Part shown: positions 52,276 through 62,068 of the stretch, piece by piece
How positions within the stretch are numbered: position 1 is the first letter of the stretch
Layout: each line of letters starts with the position of its first letter
NCBI GenBank assembly: GCA_947471745.1
Contig: CANJKZ010001042.1
Location: 21,226-85,225 of the forward strand
Length of the DNA: 64,000 bases
Reading direction: 5' to 3'
Source of the DNA: Closterium sp. Naga37s-1
Taxonomy: Eukaryota; Streptophyta; Zygnematophyceae; Desmidiales; Closteriaceae
The notes under the pieces: generated by a model
Seen by the model: only the letters and a program-made list of their open reading frames with translations
Databases searched by the model: none
What the model was told of the DNA's origin: nothing
Translations under genes and position numbers: made by a program

Positions 52276-52361
52276 GTGAGGTTGGTAGTGGTGCACTAAT
52301 ATGATAGCAAAGCAGCAAAGAAGCAAAGTGCAAAAGGTGCAGGTTCCAACATAAAAGTGCA

Positions 52362-52381
52362 CTTTTGAGTCGACTCAAAAG
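52362..52381. repeat. Short perfect palindrome with TCGA centre
   Basis: CTTTTGAGTCGACTCAAAAG, lying between exon-3 tail copies 1 and 2 of nuclease C. Confidence 0.85.
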
Positions 52382-52386
52382 GCGCC

Positions 52387-52814
52387 ACAGACAGAGGCAC
52401 TTATGTTTCTCGCGCACTTCGCAGGGGATATCCACCAAGTGAGCATGGGTTTGGTGAAATAATTTCAACAAGTGCCAGGGGTTAGCAGACAGCACAACCT
52501 GACAGAGGCACTCATGTTCCTCGCGCACTTCGCAGGGGACGTGCACCACGTGAGGGTGGGGGGGAGTGAACGTATAAGCAACGGCAAGGGGCACAGAAGC
52601 AAAGGAGCAAGGAGCAAAGGGTGGGGCGTCCATAAGAGGCTACAACCTCACCAGCTCGAATCCCGTCTCCGCCTCTCCATCCCCCAATCTCCCCCCCGAC
52701 CCTCAAGACCCCTTTGCACCTTTGCCACGGGACAAAGGGTGGGCCGTCCATAAGAGGCTACAACCTGACACTGGCACTGCTGATGCTGGCGCACTTTGTA
52801 GGGACGTGCACCAG
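52387..52814 (+). pseudogene. Three extra copies of the exon-3 tail in nuclease C
   Basis: Copies at about 52387-52438 (TEALMFLAHFAGDIHQ), 52491-52549 (HNLTEALMFLAHFAGDVHH) and 52755-52814 (YNLTLALLMLAHFVG, one base lost). Each ends at a GTGAG donor, and a short fragment lies at about 52636-52650. A direct repeat AAAGGGTGGG...GTCCATAAGAGGCTACAA at about 52616 and 52735 marks one duplication step. All keep the H and D zinc-ligand positions. Confidence 0.75.
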
Positions 52815-52867
52815 GTGAGCTGGGAGGCAAGGAAGGGTGCATGTATAACCCCATAGCCGCTCTTCAG

Positions 52868-53097
52868 CCTTTGCACGTGGGATGGGATGCACCTCATTTA
52901 TGGGTAGCGTCAGAGGTGCAAGTTTTTTCTCGTGAGACTCGAGACTCTTCGAAAGGTAACAGGGTGCACGTGACATGGTTCAAGAGGAAAACGAACCTAC
53001 ATGCAATACGTATGCCCGCCCTGCCAACTATCAAGGCTGTTCTAAAGTTATCAGAATGCATGTGACATGGTTCAAGAGGAAAACGGACCTGCACCTG
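52868..53097 (+). pseudogene. Decayed exon-4 copies of nuclease C
   Basis: A 5' fragment at 52868 (PLHVGW after TTCAG) and two half copies ending near 52999 (NRVHVTWFKRKTNLHA, donor decayed) and 53097 (IRMHVTWFKRKTDLHL, donor GTATGT). No complete 84-bp exon 4 is left in copy C. Confidence 0.65.
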
Positions 53098-53247
53098 GTA
53101 TGTCTGCCCTGCCCTGCCATGCCATGCCATGCCATACCATACCATGCATGCGATGTGCCCATCCTGGCCTGATGCAATATGCCATGCCATGCCATGCTAT
53201 TCATGCCGTTTCAGACGATGGAAATGACTAGGATGACATCTGTAATG

Positions 53248-53279
53248 AGGTGACTTTTGAGTCGATCCGAAAGTCACCT
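53248..53279. repeat. 32-bp palindrome between short direct repeats
   Basis: Arms AGGTGACTTT/AAAGTCACCT surround a partly decayed TGAGTCGATCCG core. It is flanked by two copies of an AGGATGACATCTGTAAT-type segment (53230-53246 and about 53286-53302). In copy A the same intron has this segment once, with no palindrome (about 1310-1326). Confidence 0.8.
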
Positions 53280-53643
53280 ATTAACCAGGATGATATCCGT
53301 AATCTGTTTATGTGGCATGTTGTTGGTGTTTTTATGGCATCTGTTTTTTTATTTTCCTCCACCCTTCTCCACACCATTTCACCACCCTGCCCTCCTTGAG
53401 GACACTTCCATGTATAGAAGGACTACATGATAGCCATGGCCATGGAGAGGGGTGGAGAGGGGTGGGAAGGGGTTTATTGGTCGACGAGGTGCAGCATGGT
53501 GGTACGCATGTGCTACAACGATAGCCACACCACCATCACATCGGCCCTCGTGTCTTTGGGGTCCTTCACCCTCTACACCCCTCTCTACCCCACTCTACCC
53601 ATTTCTACTCCCCTCCACACCCCTCCACTGCTCTCCACTCCAG

Positions 53644-53861
53644 GTATGGGACAGCTACATCATAGCCACAGCCATCCACCTGTGCTACGACGGCAGCAGC
53701 ACCGCCATGCTGCATCATATCGCCCACCAACTCGCCTCTGACTGGCGCACGCTCATTCCAGCCTGGACCTCCTGCCCTGAGGATAATCGTTCTTATGCTG
53801 CTGCTGCTGCTGAATCAGCATCGGCCATTTCTCCTGCTGAAGCTGCTGCCTGCCCAGCTGT
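53644..53861 (+). pseudogene. Nuclease C exon 5 (well preserved)
   Basis: 218 bp, phase 0 to 2, after CTCCACTCCAG, coding VWDSYIIATAIHLCYDGSST, AMLHHIAHQLASDWRTLIPA and WTSCPED. An Ala/Ser/Glu loop and AAACPAV follow, then GTAAGTG. By itself it is intact. Confidence 0.8.
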
Positions 53862-53883
53862 GTAAGTGCCTTTTCTCTCTCCA

Positions 53884-54310
53884 CCAACTCGCCTCTGGCG
53901 CCCCCTCATCCCTACATGGGCCTCCTGCCCTGGAGATATCGTTTTTCCTGCTCCTGAAGCTGCTGAGCTGCTGAGGCTATGGGTGCTTCTCCTGCTGAAG
54001 CTGTTGCCTTCCCTGCTGTATAAGTGCCACTTATCTCGCCACCAACTCGCCTCTGACTGGCTCCCTCACATTCCTGCCTGGGCCTCCTGCCATGGGGTCG
54101 TTGCCTCTTATGGTGCTGCTGCTGATGGTGCTGCTGCTGATGGTGCTGCTGCTGCTAAATCAGCATTGGTCGTTTCTCCTGCTCAAGCTGCTACCTGCCC
54201 AGCTGTGTAAGTGACCTGTCTGATGTTATGGGTGCTTTTACTGATGATTACGCAGCTGCTGAAGCAACACCAAACCTTGCTCCTGCCCGAATTGCTGCAT
54301 GTCCAGCTGT
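53884..54310 (+). pseudogene. Three tail copies of exon 5 in nuclease C
   Basis: Copies at about 53884-54019, 54040-54206 and 54215-54310. Each begins part-way into the exon (HQLAS or later) and ends CAGCTGT/GTAAGTG or a close variant. Their GCT-repeat loops differ in length. They have no acceptor, so they could be used only as alternative donors or are dead. Confidence 0.7.
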
Positions 54311-54317
54311 GTAAGTG

Positions 54318-54770
54318 CCTCTGCTCTCCATATCCTTGTCCAATAGGAGGACACTGTGTCTTGTAATGTCAAGTCTGTTCTGATGTACCTTGTCCCACAC
54401 TGTTTTCATTCCACACTGTTTTCATTCTTAAGTCTCTGCTCTGCCTTCTCTTCTGTTCATGCAACTGTGCGTTATTTTAACTCAGTTTTCTAAACTCAGT
54501 GGTTCTTGTGTTTGTGCAACTGTGCATAAACTTTAACTCGTATTTAAACTCAGTGGTTCTTCTGTTTGTGCAACTGCAGGTTGCGCACTACTGATAAGTC
54601 TGCCTTACATTTCTTGCGGGTCTGACTCCGTAATTCTTGGTCTTGAATTGACCCTCTGTTGTTTCTTCTTGCTTCTTGTATCTCCTCGTACCTCTTTGCA
54701 CCTCCTCGCACCTTCGCACCTCCTCGAACATCCTCGCACCTGCTCTTATCTCTGCTCACTATCAGATATG
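54318..54770. other. Intron-like stretch with small tandem repeats
   Basis: Contains a duplicated TAAACTCAGTGGTTCTT unit (period about 55 bp, around 54493-54582) and CCTCGCACCT-type pyrimidine repeats before an exon-6 acceptor. No other coding signal. Confidence 0.5.
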
Positions 54771-55241
54771 CCATGGACAGCGGAAAATCGCATCCCCTCA
54801 GCATACTTGTTGGGCTGAGAAAAAGCCCTTAGGATCTTTGCAGGACTGATGTAATAGCGGAAGCTTTTAATGAAGTAGTTGAACCACCTTGCGCTAGTAT
54901 ATGAGGGCAAAGTAGATTGATTAAAACAAAGAGATACAAGATTATATAAGAGTACAAGGAATACGAAGAGGTACGGTTGTAACCACTTTACTGTTGCTGT
55001 TGCGGTTCGATACAGTGACGACTCGGGCAACTGCTCTGTAGCGAGTCAGTTGTGTGTCCTTGCTGTCGCGCTGTACTTGTCAGGTCAAAGGTCGCTGACC
55101 TTTGACTTTTGCGTAACCTCCAACAGTTACTTTCAACCTCCGAGGGTTGACTCGCCGGTGCTTCGATATGCTTCGCTTCGTTTGTGCCTTAGTGTTTCGA
55201 CACGACAGAGGCGCTTAAGATCGATTGTTTCCAACAATACT
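54771..55241 (+). pseudogene. Partial exon-6 copy followed by a solo LTR insertion
   Basis: ATATGCCATGGACAGCGGAA after TATCAG is the start of exon 6 (YAMDSG). After about 20 bases similarity ends. A few bases further on, the solo LTR at 54808 interrupts the locus. Confidence 0.55.
54808..55236. mobile_element. Solo LTR, 429 bp, with ATACT target duplication
   Basis: Begins TGTTGGGCTGAG and ends TTTCCAACA (TGTTGG/CCAACA ends). It is flanked by ATACT at 54803-54807 and 55237-55241. Ends of this type are typical of Copia-class LTRs. No internal coding part remains. Confidence 0.75.
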
Positions 55242-55340
55242 CACCTGTAACTAGTGCACAATCACTCCACCTGTCCAACTGCCCAGCTGTGTATCTCATC
55301 GCATCTCCTGGCACCTATTTGCACCACCTCTGACAATCAG

Positions 55341-55414
55341 ATATGCCATGGAGAGCACAAAGGATGCATGCAAGTGGGCCTATCGCAATGCGACACCTGG
55401 AGCTGTGCTTGGAG
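55341..55414 (+). pseudogene. Nuclease C exon 6 (complete)
   Basis: 74 bp after GACAATCAG, coding YAMESTKDACKWAYRNATPG and AVLG with a GTGCGT donor. Phases match exon 6 of copy B. The 80 bases upstream repeat the CTCGCATCT-like intron tail. Confidence 0.8.
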
Positions 55415-55728
55415 GTGCGTTGCTGTGCATGCAAAACATCGAGCCGTAAGGAATAATAGTTGCATGTTAGGCGGTGGCATTTTCGTGTCCTCGATGCTTG
55501 CAAAAATGACTTGCGGTGTTTCCGACATTTCTTGCAATGCATACCAACAGAACAGAGCCATTTCCCTGACTTGTCTACCATTCAAATTTGTTACTCTTTT
55601 TTCATAACAATTGTTTTCTTCTTACCACCTGCACCACCGTTTTTACCTGATTCCTCTTCCTCCCTTACCGTGCGTTTCGCCCAACACCACCGCATCGCAC
55701 TGTCGGCTTCTTCATGAAACTCCACGGA

Positions 55729-55955
55729 TGAGTATCTCAATTCTCGCCTGCCCGTGGTGGAACATTTGCATTGCCATGGGTGGGGTGCGCCTTGCCCGTG
55801 TTCTCAACCACATCTTCGCTCGACATAGGGATGTAAAGTAAATGCGAGTATTTCAATACTCGCCTGTCCGTAGTGGAGATTCGCATTGCTATGGGTGGGG
55901 TGCGCCTTGCCCGTATTCTCAACCACATCTTTGCTCCACTTAAGGATGTGCAGTA
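55729..55955 (+). pseudogene. Tandem pair of exon-7 copies in nuclease C
   Basis: Copy 1 (about 55729-55841) starts DEYLNSRLPVVE, gains one base and then continues MGGVRLARVLNHIFA. Its acceptor is weak (CCACGG). Copy 2 (about 55848-55955) reads EYFNTRLSVVEIRIAMGGVR and LARILNHIFAPLKDVQ to TAG without a break. They are separated by only a few bases. Confidence 0.75.
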
Positions 55956-56010
55956 GATACTTAGGGTTTCGAGTTTGGGAGGATTTAGGGGGTAAATAGT
56001 GTATCCAAGC

Positions 56011-56543
56011 CAGGGTTTTTTTTTTTTTTAATTTCCACTACTCGGATTTCCAGAGCTGTTTTCTAGGGAACTCTGAAATTCAGGGTTAATTATGAGCGTT
56101 ACTCTGATTTGTCAGAGAAAACTAAACTTATGAAAAATATGCTCTTGTCAGTCAGTGTAATTATTTTTCCAATTCTGAATGTCCTCTCAAGTTTTGAACC
56201 CAGTCCTTCTGCACTCCTACCAAAACTATAACCGTTGCGCTACGCTTACAAAGTACCCAGCTGACGAAAGTTATATAATTGTATCTAGTCGGCCTAACCA
56301 TCTTCCACCAATTGGGGGGGGGGGGGAGGGGGGCTCGGTCGATATGCCTATACCCTGTACAGAGAAAAATACATTCGCCACAAATGTACACTGGTCTCTC
56401 AGAGTAGCTAAAATCAGAACCCTGACAAATCAGAGAAAACTTATCTTCCAAAAAAATTACCCAGACACGTCAGAGTGACCCCCTAAAAACCACTCTGATT
56501 TTCAGAGAAACAGAGTAATTTACTCTGATAAAAAAAAACCCTG
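56011..56543. mobile_element. hAT-type MITE with 8-bp target duplication
   Basis: 533 bp with ends CAGGGTTTTTTTTT and AAAAAAAACCCTG, flanked by ATCCAAGC (56003-56010 and 56544-56551). An 8-bp duplication and CAGGG ends fit the hAT superfamily. Repeated CTCTGA/TCAGAG words near both ends look like subterminal binding sites. It has a G14 tract near 56315 and no transposase. Confidence 0.8.
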
Positions 56544-56551
56544 ATCCAAGC

Positions 56552-58610
56552 AATGAATGTACCAAAAAATCACTGAATAAATGTACATTCACGAAAAATG
56601 TGCTTCCTATCACCACTTGAAGTGCGATCGCTGATATGACATTTTTCCCATGCTTCCAATGCTGAATGGTAGAATGAAGCCTGGAACCAACTGTCTCTCC
56701 CCACCCCAGTCCCCAAACGCATTTAGCAGCTCAACGCTACTGTGTTTGCCGATTGCATGCATGCTGCTTTACTTCTCGACAACGTGAGCAATGATGTGCT
56801 ACGCTAGGTAGCGTGCTGGCGGAAAATCTCTTTGGAATTTCCTAGCAGATTCTGAGCAAGAGTGAAACATCTGCCTAAAAGCGTTTACATAAGATGCACA
56901 CTAGTACATGTAACGGTACACGCCCATGTGACACAACCATTTCAAAAACTTCGCGAACCGTCGCGAATAAACATTCTATCTTTCGCCTGCTTTCCTGCTG
57001 TCCTAGTGGGTTTCGTCAATTCTACGTATATTTGCTGTCTTTCACCTGAGTTTGTCAAGTAGAATCAGATCACTGAGTGTGTGGGCAGACTAGGTGTCCC
57101 TCCCAACTTCACACAGGTAGCCATGGCTGAAGTTGCAACTGCTCGACTTGCGTATTCGATAAGCAATCTTATGGGCCCTTTATACGCAATCTTAGGCCCG
57201 TCATCTTCGCAGGGTGCATTGTGATTCTCTCCTGATTTAGGGTTGAGGTTGAGTGCCGTGACGAGTCTCCGAGTCTCCTGCCGCACGCCGCGTGTTCCTT
57301 TTCCACCCTGCCGGCTTGATATTCCACTCCCTATGGCTCATCCGACGGTGGTGGTAGAACAGAACCCTCAGCGTACGGCTGTAATGGTCACCCTGAGAAT
57401 AAACCATTGCATTCCGAACGATTCTGAACACTTGGTGCTGAACCGATCCAGCTGCTGCGGCGAACCACCCGATTGCCGGCGCCTTGCACGGATTGATATC
57501 GTGACGCCACGTGACGAGCGGCCTTCCTTCTGTGAGTCGCCGGGCCATCGCATGGCTCTGTTGATTCGACTTGCGGCGCAGCATCACCACACAATCTGCC
57601 AGAATCGACGGTCACACTGCGGCAAGCTACAGGAAACCTCGGAGGATCGAGCTCAGCCACTAACATTCCAGAGTTTCGAGAGAGGTGCTCCAAACATGAT
57701 TTACCATCTCCAGATAGCCTGTAGGACCTCCAGACATATATTTAGGTCATGGGCTCCGGCAGTCTTACGAGACATACTGCCCGTGAGCTCTCGTAGTCCT
57801 GCTAGCTGGCTTCGAGGAAGGGGAAAGCGTCCCTCTGTTCTCGCCGATTTTGAACGTCAGTGTGGTGGTTGCGATGGGTGGGAGATGGGGAGCGCGCGGA
57901 GAGGCGGGGATGGGTGGCGGCAGGGAAACCGGCGCCGCGGGCACAAATGCGACGCGAGAGCGCCGTCGCCGCGTGTTTAAATCGCTGCAAATGCAAGGGG
58001 CTGAGCAGGAAGAAGCGCCAGCGAAGGCGTTCTTTCCGCGCGGCACTCCGCTGTACGTTTCCCTGCTGGATCTATCATGGGAGGGACTTACTAGTAGCAT
58101 CTCCTTCAAAAGGTACCGCCCCGCAGGTAGACGTAATGGGAGGCTTCAAAAGGACCGCCCCGCCATCTCCCTCATCTGTGGGTCGCAGACAGCCTCGTCG
58201 TTACGTCTTTCAGTTTTTTAGGAGCCGCATGGACTCACCCCAACGCAGCTTCCACTTCGTCCCAATGGTCCAACCACCTCAACTCCTCCGTCCCACCCAC
58301 TTCTGCCCCCGTTTTCTTCCTCCCTCCCTACTCAAACCTTCCGTACCTCCCCTCCCTTTCTCCTCCTCCATTCCTCCCCCTCCCTTTCTTCCCCTCCCTT
58401 ACTCCCCCACCTTCCCCCTCCCCCACCGTCCTCCTTCTCCCACCTGCCCCACCGTCCCGCCAATCCCCCCCTTTCCACTATCCGCACTTGAACAGAATCT
58501 GCTGTCTCTCCTTCTCCACCTCTATTCAATCTCCAAGTCCCCCGTCTCTGTAAATCCTCTCTCCTACCCCACCGTTCAGAATCGTCTCTCCTCATCGTCC
58601 CTCTCATCGG
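56552..58610. other. Gene-poor stretch upstream of the GT37-like gene
   Basis: Long frames at 57243-57980 and 57860-58762 exist, but their residue order looks non-coding. 58280-58470 is a C/T-rich tract. A short N-terminal candidate at 57850 (MNVSVVVAMGG) is not convincing. Nothing else is supported. Confidence 0.4.
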
Positions 58611-58846
58611 ATGCGCGTCTCTCCCCACCACTGCCGCGTGCTCTTGAAGCTGCTACTCTGGATAGCTTGCGCAGGCAGCATCAGCGTCTACCAAGCCCGC
58701 ACAGTCTCAGCCCACGGCCTCAAAGGTACCAGTCTCTCCCCACCACTGCCGCATGCTGTTGAGTCTCCTACTCTGAGTAGCTTGCACAGGCAGCATCAGC
58801 GTCTACCAAGCCGGCACAGTCTCAGCCCACGGCCTCAAAGGTACCT
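58611..58846 (+). repeat. Tandem duplication of GT37-like exon 1
   Basis: Two 115-bp copies (58617-58731 and 58732-58846). Copy 1 begins ATGCGCGTC and codes the membrane anchor, ending CTCAAAG with GTACCAG. Copy 2 keeps the CAAAG/GTACC donor but has an in-frame TGA in the anchor. Phase 1 at copy 1 fits the acceptor at 60154. Confidence 0.7.
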
Positions 58847-61800
58847 GCCGTTGCTAAAAGCTGGTCTGGGCTGAACCATGGGTGTTGTTGTGCTTCCTGG
58901 CTCGCTTCCTGGCTCGCTTCCTGGCTCGCTTCCTGGCTCGCTTCCTGGCTCGCTTCCTGGCTCGCTTCCTAACTCGCTTCCTGGCTCGCTTTTTAATTCG
59001 CTTCCTGGCTCGCTTCCTGGCTCGCTTCCTGGCTCGCTTCCTGGCTCGCTTCCTAACTCGCTCCCTGGCTCGCTTCCTGGCTCGCTTCCTAATTCGCTTC
59101 CTAACTCGCTTTCTGGCTCGCTTCCTGGCTCGCTTCCTAACTCGCTTCCTGGCTCGCTTCCTGGCTCGATTCCTAACTCGCTTCCTGGCTCGCTTCCTAA
59201 TTCGCTTCCTGGCTCGCTTCCTGGCTCGCTTCCTGGCTCGCTTCCTGGCTCGCTTCCTAACTCGCTTCCTGGCTCGCTTCCTGGCTCGCTTCCTAATTCG
59301 CTTCCTGGCTCGCTTCCTGGCTCGCTTCCTGGCTCGCTTCCTGGCTCGTTTCCTGGCTCGCTTCCTGGCTCGCTTCCTAACTCACTTCCTGGCTCGCTTC
59401 CTGGCTCGCTTCCTGGCTCGCTTCCTAACTCGCTTCCTGGCTCGCTTCCTGGCTCGCTTCCTGGCTCGCTTCCTGGCTCGCTTCCTGGCTCGCTTCCTGG
59501 CTCGCTTCCTAACTCGCTTCCTGGCTCGCTTCCTGGCTCGCTTCCTGGCTCGCTTCCTAACTCGCTTCCTGGCTCGCTTCCTGGCTCGCTTCCTAACTCG
59601 CTTCTTGGCTCGCTTCCTGGCTCGCTTCCTGGCTCGCTTCCTAACTCGCTTCCTGGCTCGCTTCCTGGCTCGCTTCCTAACTCGCTTCTTGGCTCGCTTC
59701 CTGGCTCGCTTCCTGGCTCGCTTCCTAATTCGCTTCCTGGCTCGCTTCCTGGCTCGATTCCTAACTCGCTTCCTGGCTCGCTTCCTGGCTCGCTTCGTAA
59801 CTTGCTTCGTAACTCGCTTCCTGGCTCGCTTCCTGGCTCGCTTCCTGGCTCGCTTCCTAATTCGCTTCCTGGCTCGCTTCCTGATTCGCTTCCTGGCTCG
59901 CTTCCTGGCTCGCTTCTAACTCGCTTCCTGGCTCGCTTCCTGGCTCGCTTGCATCAGAGCAACCGCACTTACTAGTCCCATCTCCCCCCCACTCCCTCCA
60001 GATTGCGCTGACCAGGAGCGGCTCTCCCATCGTCCTGTCGGCTCTCCCATCGTCCCATCGTACAAAGAACGATCACGACGAAGCAGGCAGAGGGAAAGAG
60101 GTGAATTTTGATCGACTCAAAAGTCCCTTCCCCTCTCCCCCCCACTTCCTCCAGATTGCGCGGACATTCTTGCAGCAGGAACAACTCTCCCATCGCCTCT
60201 TGCCACGGCAACCGATTACGACGAAGCAAGCAGAGCAAAAGGGACGCCCTCGCGAGGGTACAAGCGCGAAGACGGTGTCTGCTGGAGCCGGGCCGAGATG
60301 GCATGCTACGCAGCGATAGGCAGCGCCGGGGTATCCCACAAGAGACGCCGCAGAAGAGCGCGCGCAGCCGCATGTGTCTGGTGCCCTTGAAACGAAAACT
60401 GCGGCTAATACCACCCTGGTACCGGCGGGAGTGCCTGCGAGTGGAGCCAATGGAACAGCTGCGAGCCACACTGCTAGCCGGCAATGCCACTGCCTGCCGC
60501 TACTTGCTCTACCATCAAACTATAGACGGGCAGGGCAACCGGCTGATGTCTCTCGTCTCCTCGTTTGCGTACGCGCTGCTGACGGGTCGGATTCTCCTGC
60601 TGGTGTCCCGCAGTGGTCCCGCTACAGAGTTCTGTGAGCCATTCGAGCATGAGGCATCGTGGGTCCTGTTCGATGGGTCGGAGGAAGAAGGGGAGAGGAA
60701 TGCGAGGCTGCTACACAACCATGTGGCCCAGGAGTGGAGGAGCGTGAGGGAGGGAGAGGAGGCACGGGCGTCGGGTGACAAGCTGCTGCCACCAATGTGC
60801 GTTCTGTGCTGTGCTGTGCTGTGCCGTGCCGTGATAATCACTTGTTCTTGTTCCAGCGTTTCTTGTCAGTCATACTGTGTCTGCCTTCTCACATGCGTTG
60901 TACGCGCAGCTTTACCCATGCTTAACGGATGGATTGTTCTCATAGCCTTTACGAAGCGTATCGAAGCTCTCACCGTCCACTTCGTCAATCCTTGTGTTCC
61001 CCTCATCCTCTCCCTCATTCCGATTCTTTCCCTTTCCCTTCCCTTCTTGCTCCCGCAGGCTACGCCTGGACATTAACCAAGCAACCTCCCCGTCTGGCTT
61101 CTTGTTCTTCTGCGAGGCAGAGCAGCAGTGGCTCTCCCACACGGCCACGTTACTCCTCACCTCCAACCAATACTTCCTCCCCGCGCTCTACTCCTCCCCT
61201 CCTTCCGCCGCCTCCTCCGCCTCCTCTTCCCGGCGCACATGCCCTTCCGCTCGCTCTCCCGCCTGCTGCTTCTTCCCCCCGCAACCGCATCTGGGCGGGC
61301 ATCACCCACCGCTACCACACCCTCCTTGCCCCGGCGCCCGCTCGTGTCGGCCTGCAGGGGCGCTTTCAACGCATGCAAGGGAGAGCACAGTAGCTTGGTA
61401 CACTACCGCTATGGGGCGTTGCATGCTGCAAGCTCTCAACTCCTCCACCGTGCAGAGAGCAAGGGGTATGCGGCTTGCCAGGGAGGCGGCTTGCAGCCAA
61501 ATCAGGGTCCTTTTGAGATGCGGCGGGGACGGGATATGCGAGAGGGGGAGGGAGGGGGAGAGGGAGTAGGCTCAGCAGGGCGGGGCACGAGTGGGAGTAC
61601 TGGGCACGGGGTGGGAGGTGTGGGTGAGAATGGTGCACTCCGGGGTGGTAAGTTTGATTCAAAGACGACTATAACAGTGAGTGGTAGTGACAGGAGCAGT
61701 GTAGGTGGTAGTGGTAGTGGTAGTGGTGGTGGCTGCAGCGTGGGGGGTTCATGGGGTGATGTGACTGAGGTAATGGTAGCGTCTCTCAACCAAAACCTAG

Positions 61801-61998
61801 TGCATAACCTCTCAGAGGCAGTGACGGCTGATGTGCCTGTAGCGAGAGTGACAGTGGGAAGTGACACTGCTTGTGCTCCTACACAGGAAGAGCCACCACC
61901 CAATAGTACTGCCTCCACTGCTGATCCTGCCGCGCCTGCTGCTACTGTAACTCCCGTTATAAGCACGGACGCTAGAAGCAGCAGCACCAGTAGTGGCA

Positions 61999-62068
<70 letters not shown>

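Larger units (their letters stand above)
51692..55955 (+). pseudogene. S1/P1-type nuclease copy C (exons 3-7, exons repeated)
   Basis: Same gene as copy B but lacking exons 1-2, whose place is taken by satellite. It keeps exon 3 with the intact YNLTEALMFLAHFAGDIHQ segment (H116 and D120 present), three more copies of that exon-3 tail, decayed exon-4 copies, one good exon 5 (53644-53861) with three tail copies, two exon 6 copies (one partial) and two exon 7 copies. Exon 3 has an in-frame TAG near 52180, no complete exon 4 remains, and the first exon 7 copy has a one-base insertion. It therefore looks non-functional, though the second exon 7 copy is intact. It is useful as the source showing what B has lost. 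Confidence 0.8.

Noticed and set aside
57243-57980. A 245-codon ORF upstream of the GT37-like gene
   Set aside because: Irregular residue order, a competing minus-strand frame and no recognisable domain or splice support.
58878-59975. A 365-residue SLPG/SLPN-repeat protein and an overlapping ARFL/TRFL-repeat protein
   Set aside because: Both are readings of one 12-bp minisatellite. A 12-bp unit keeps frames open automatically, and the position fits an intron of the GT37-like gene.
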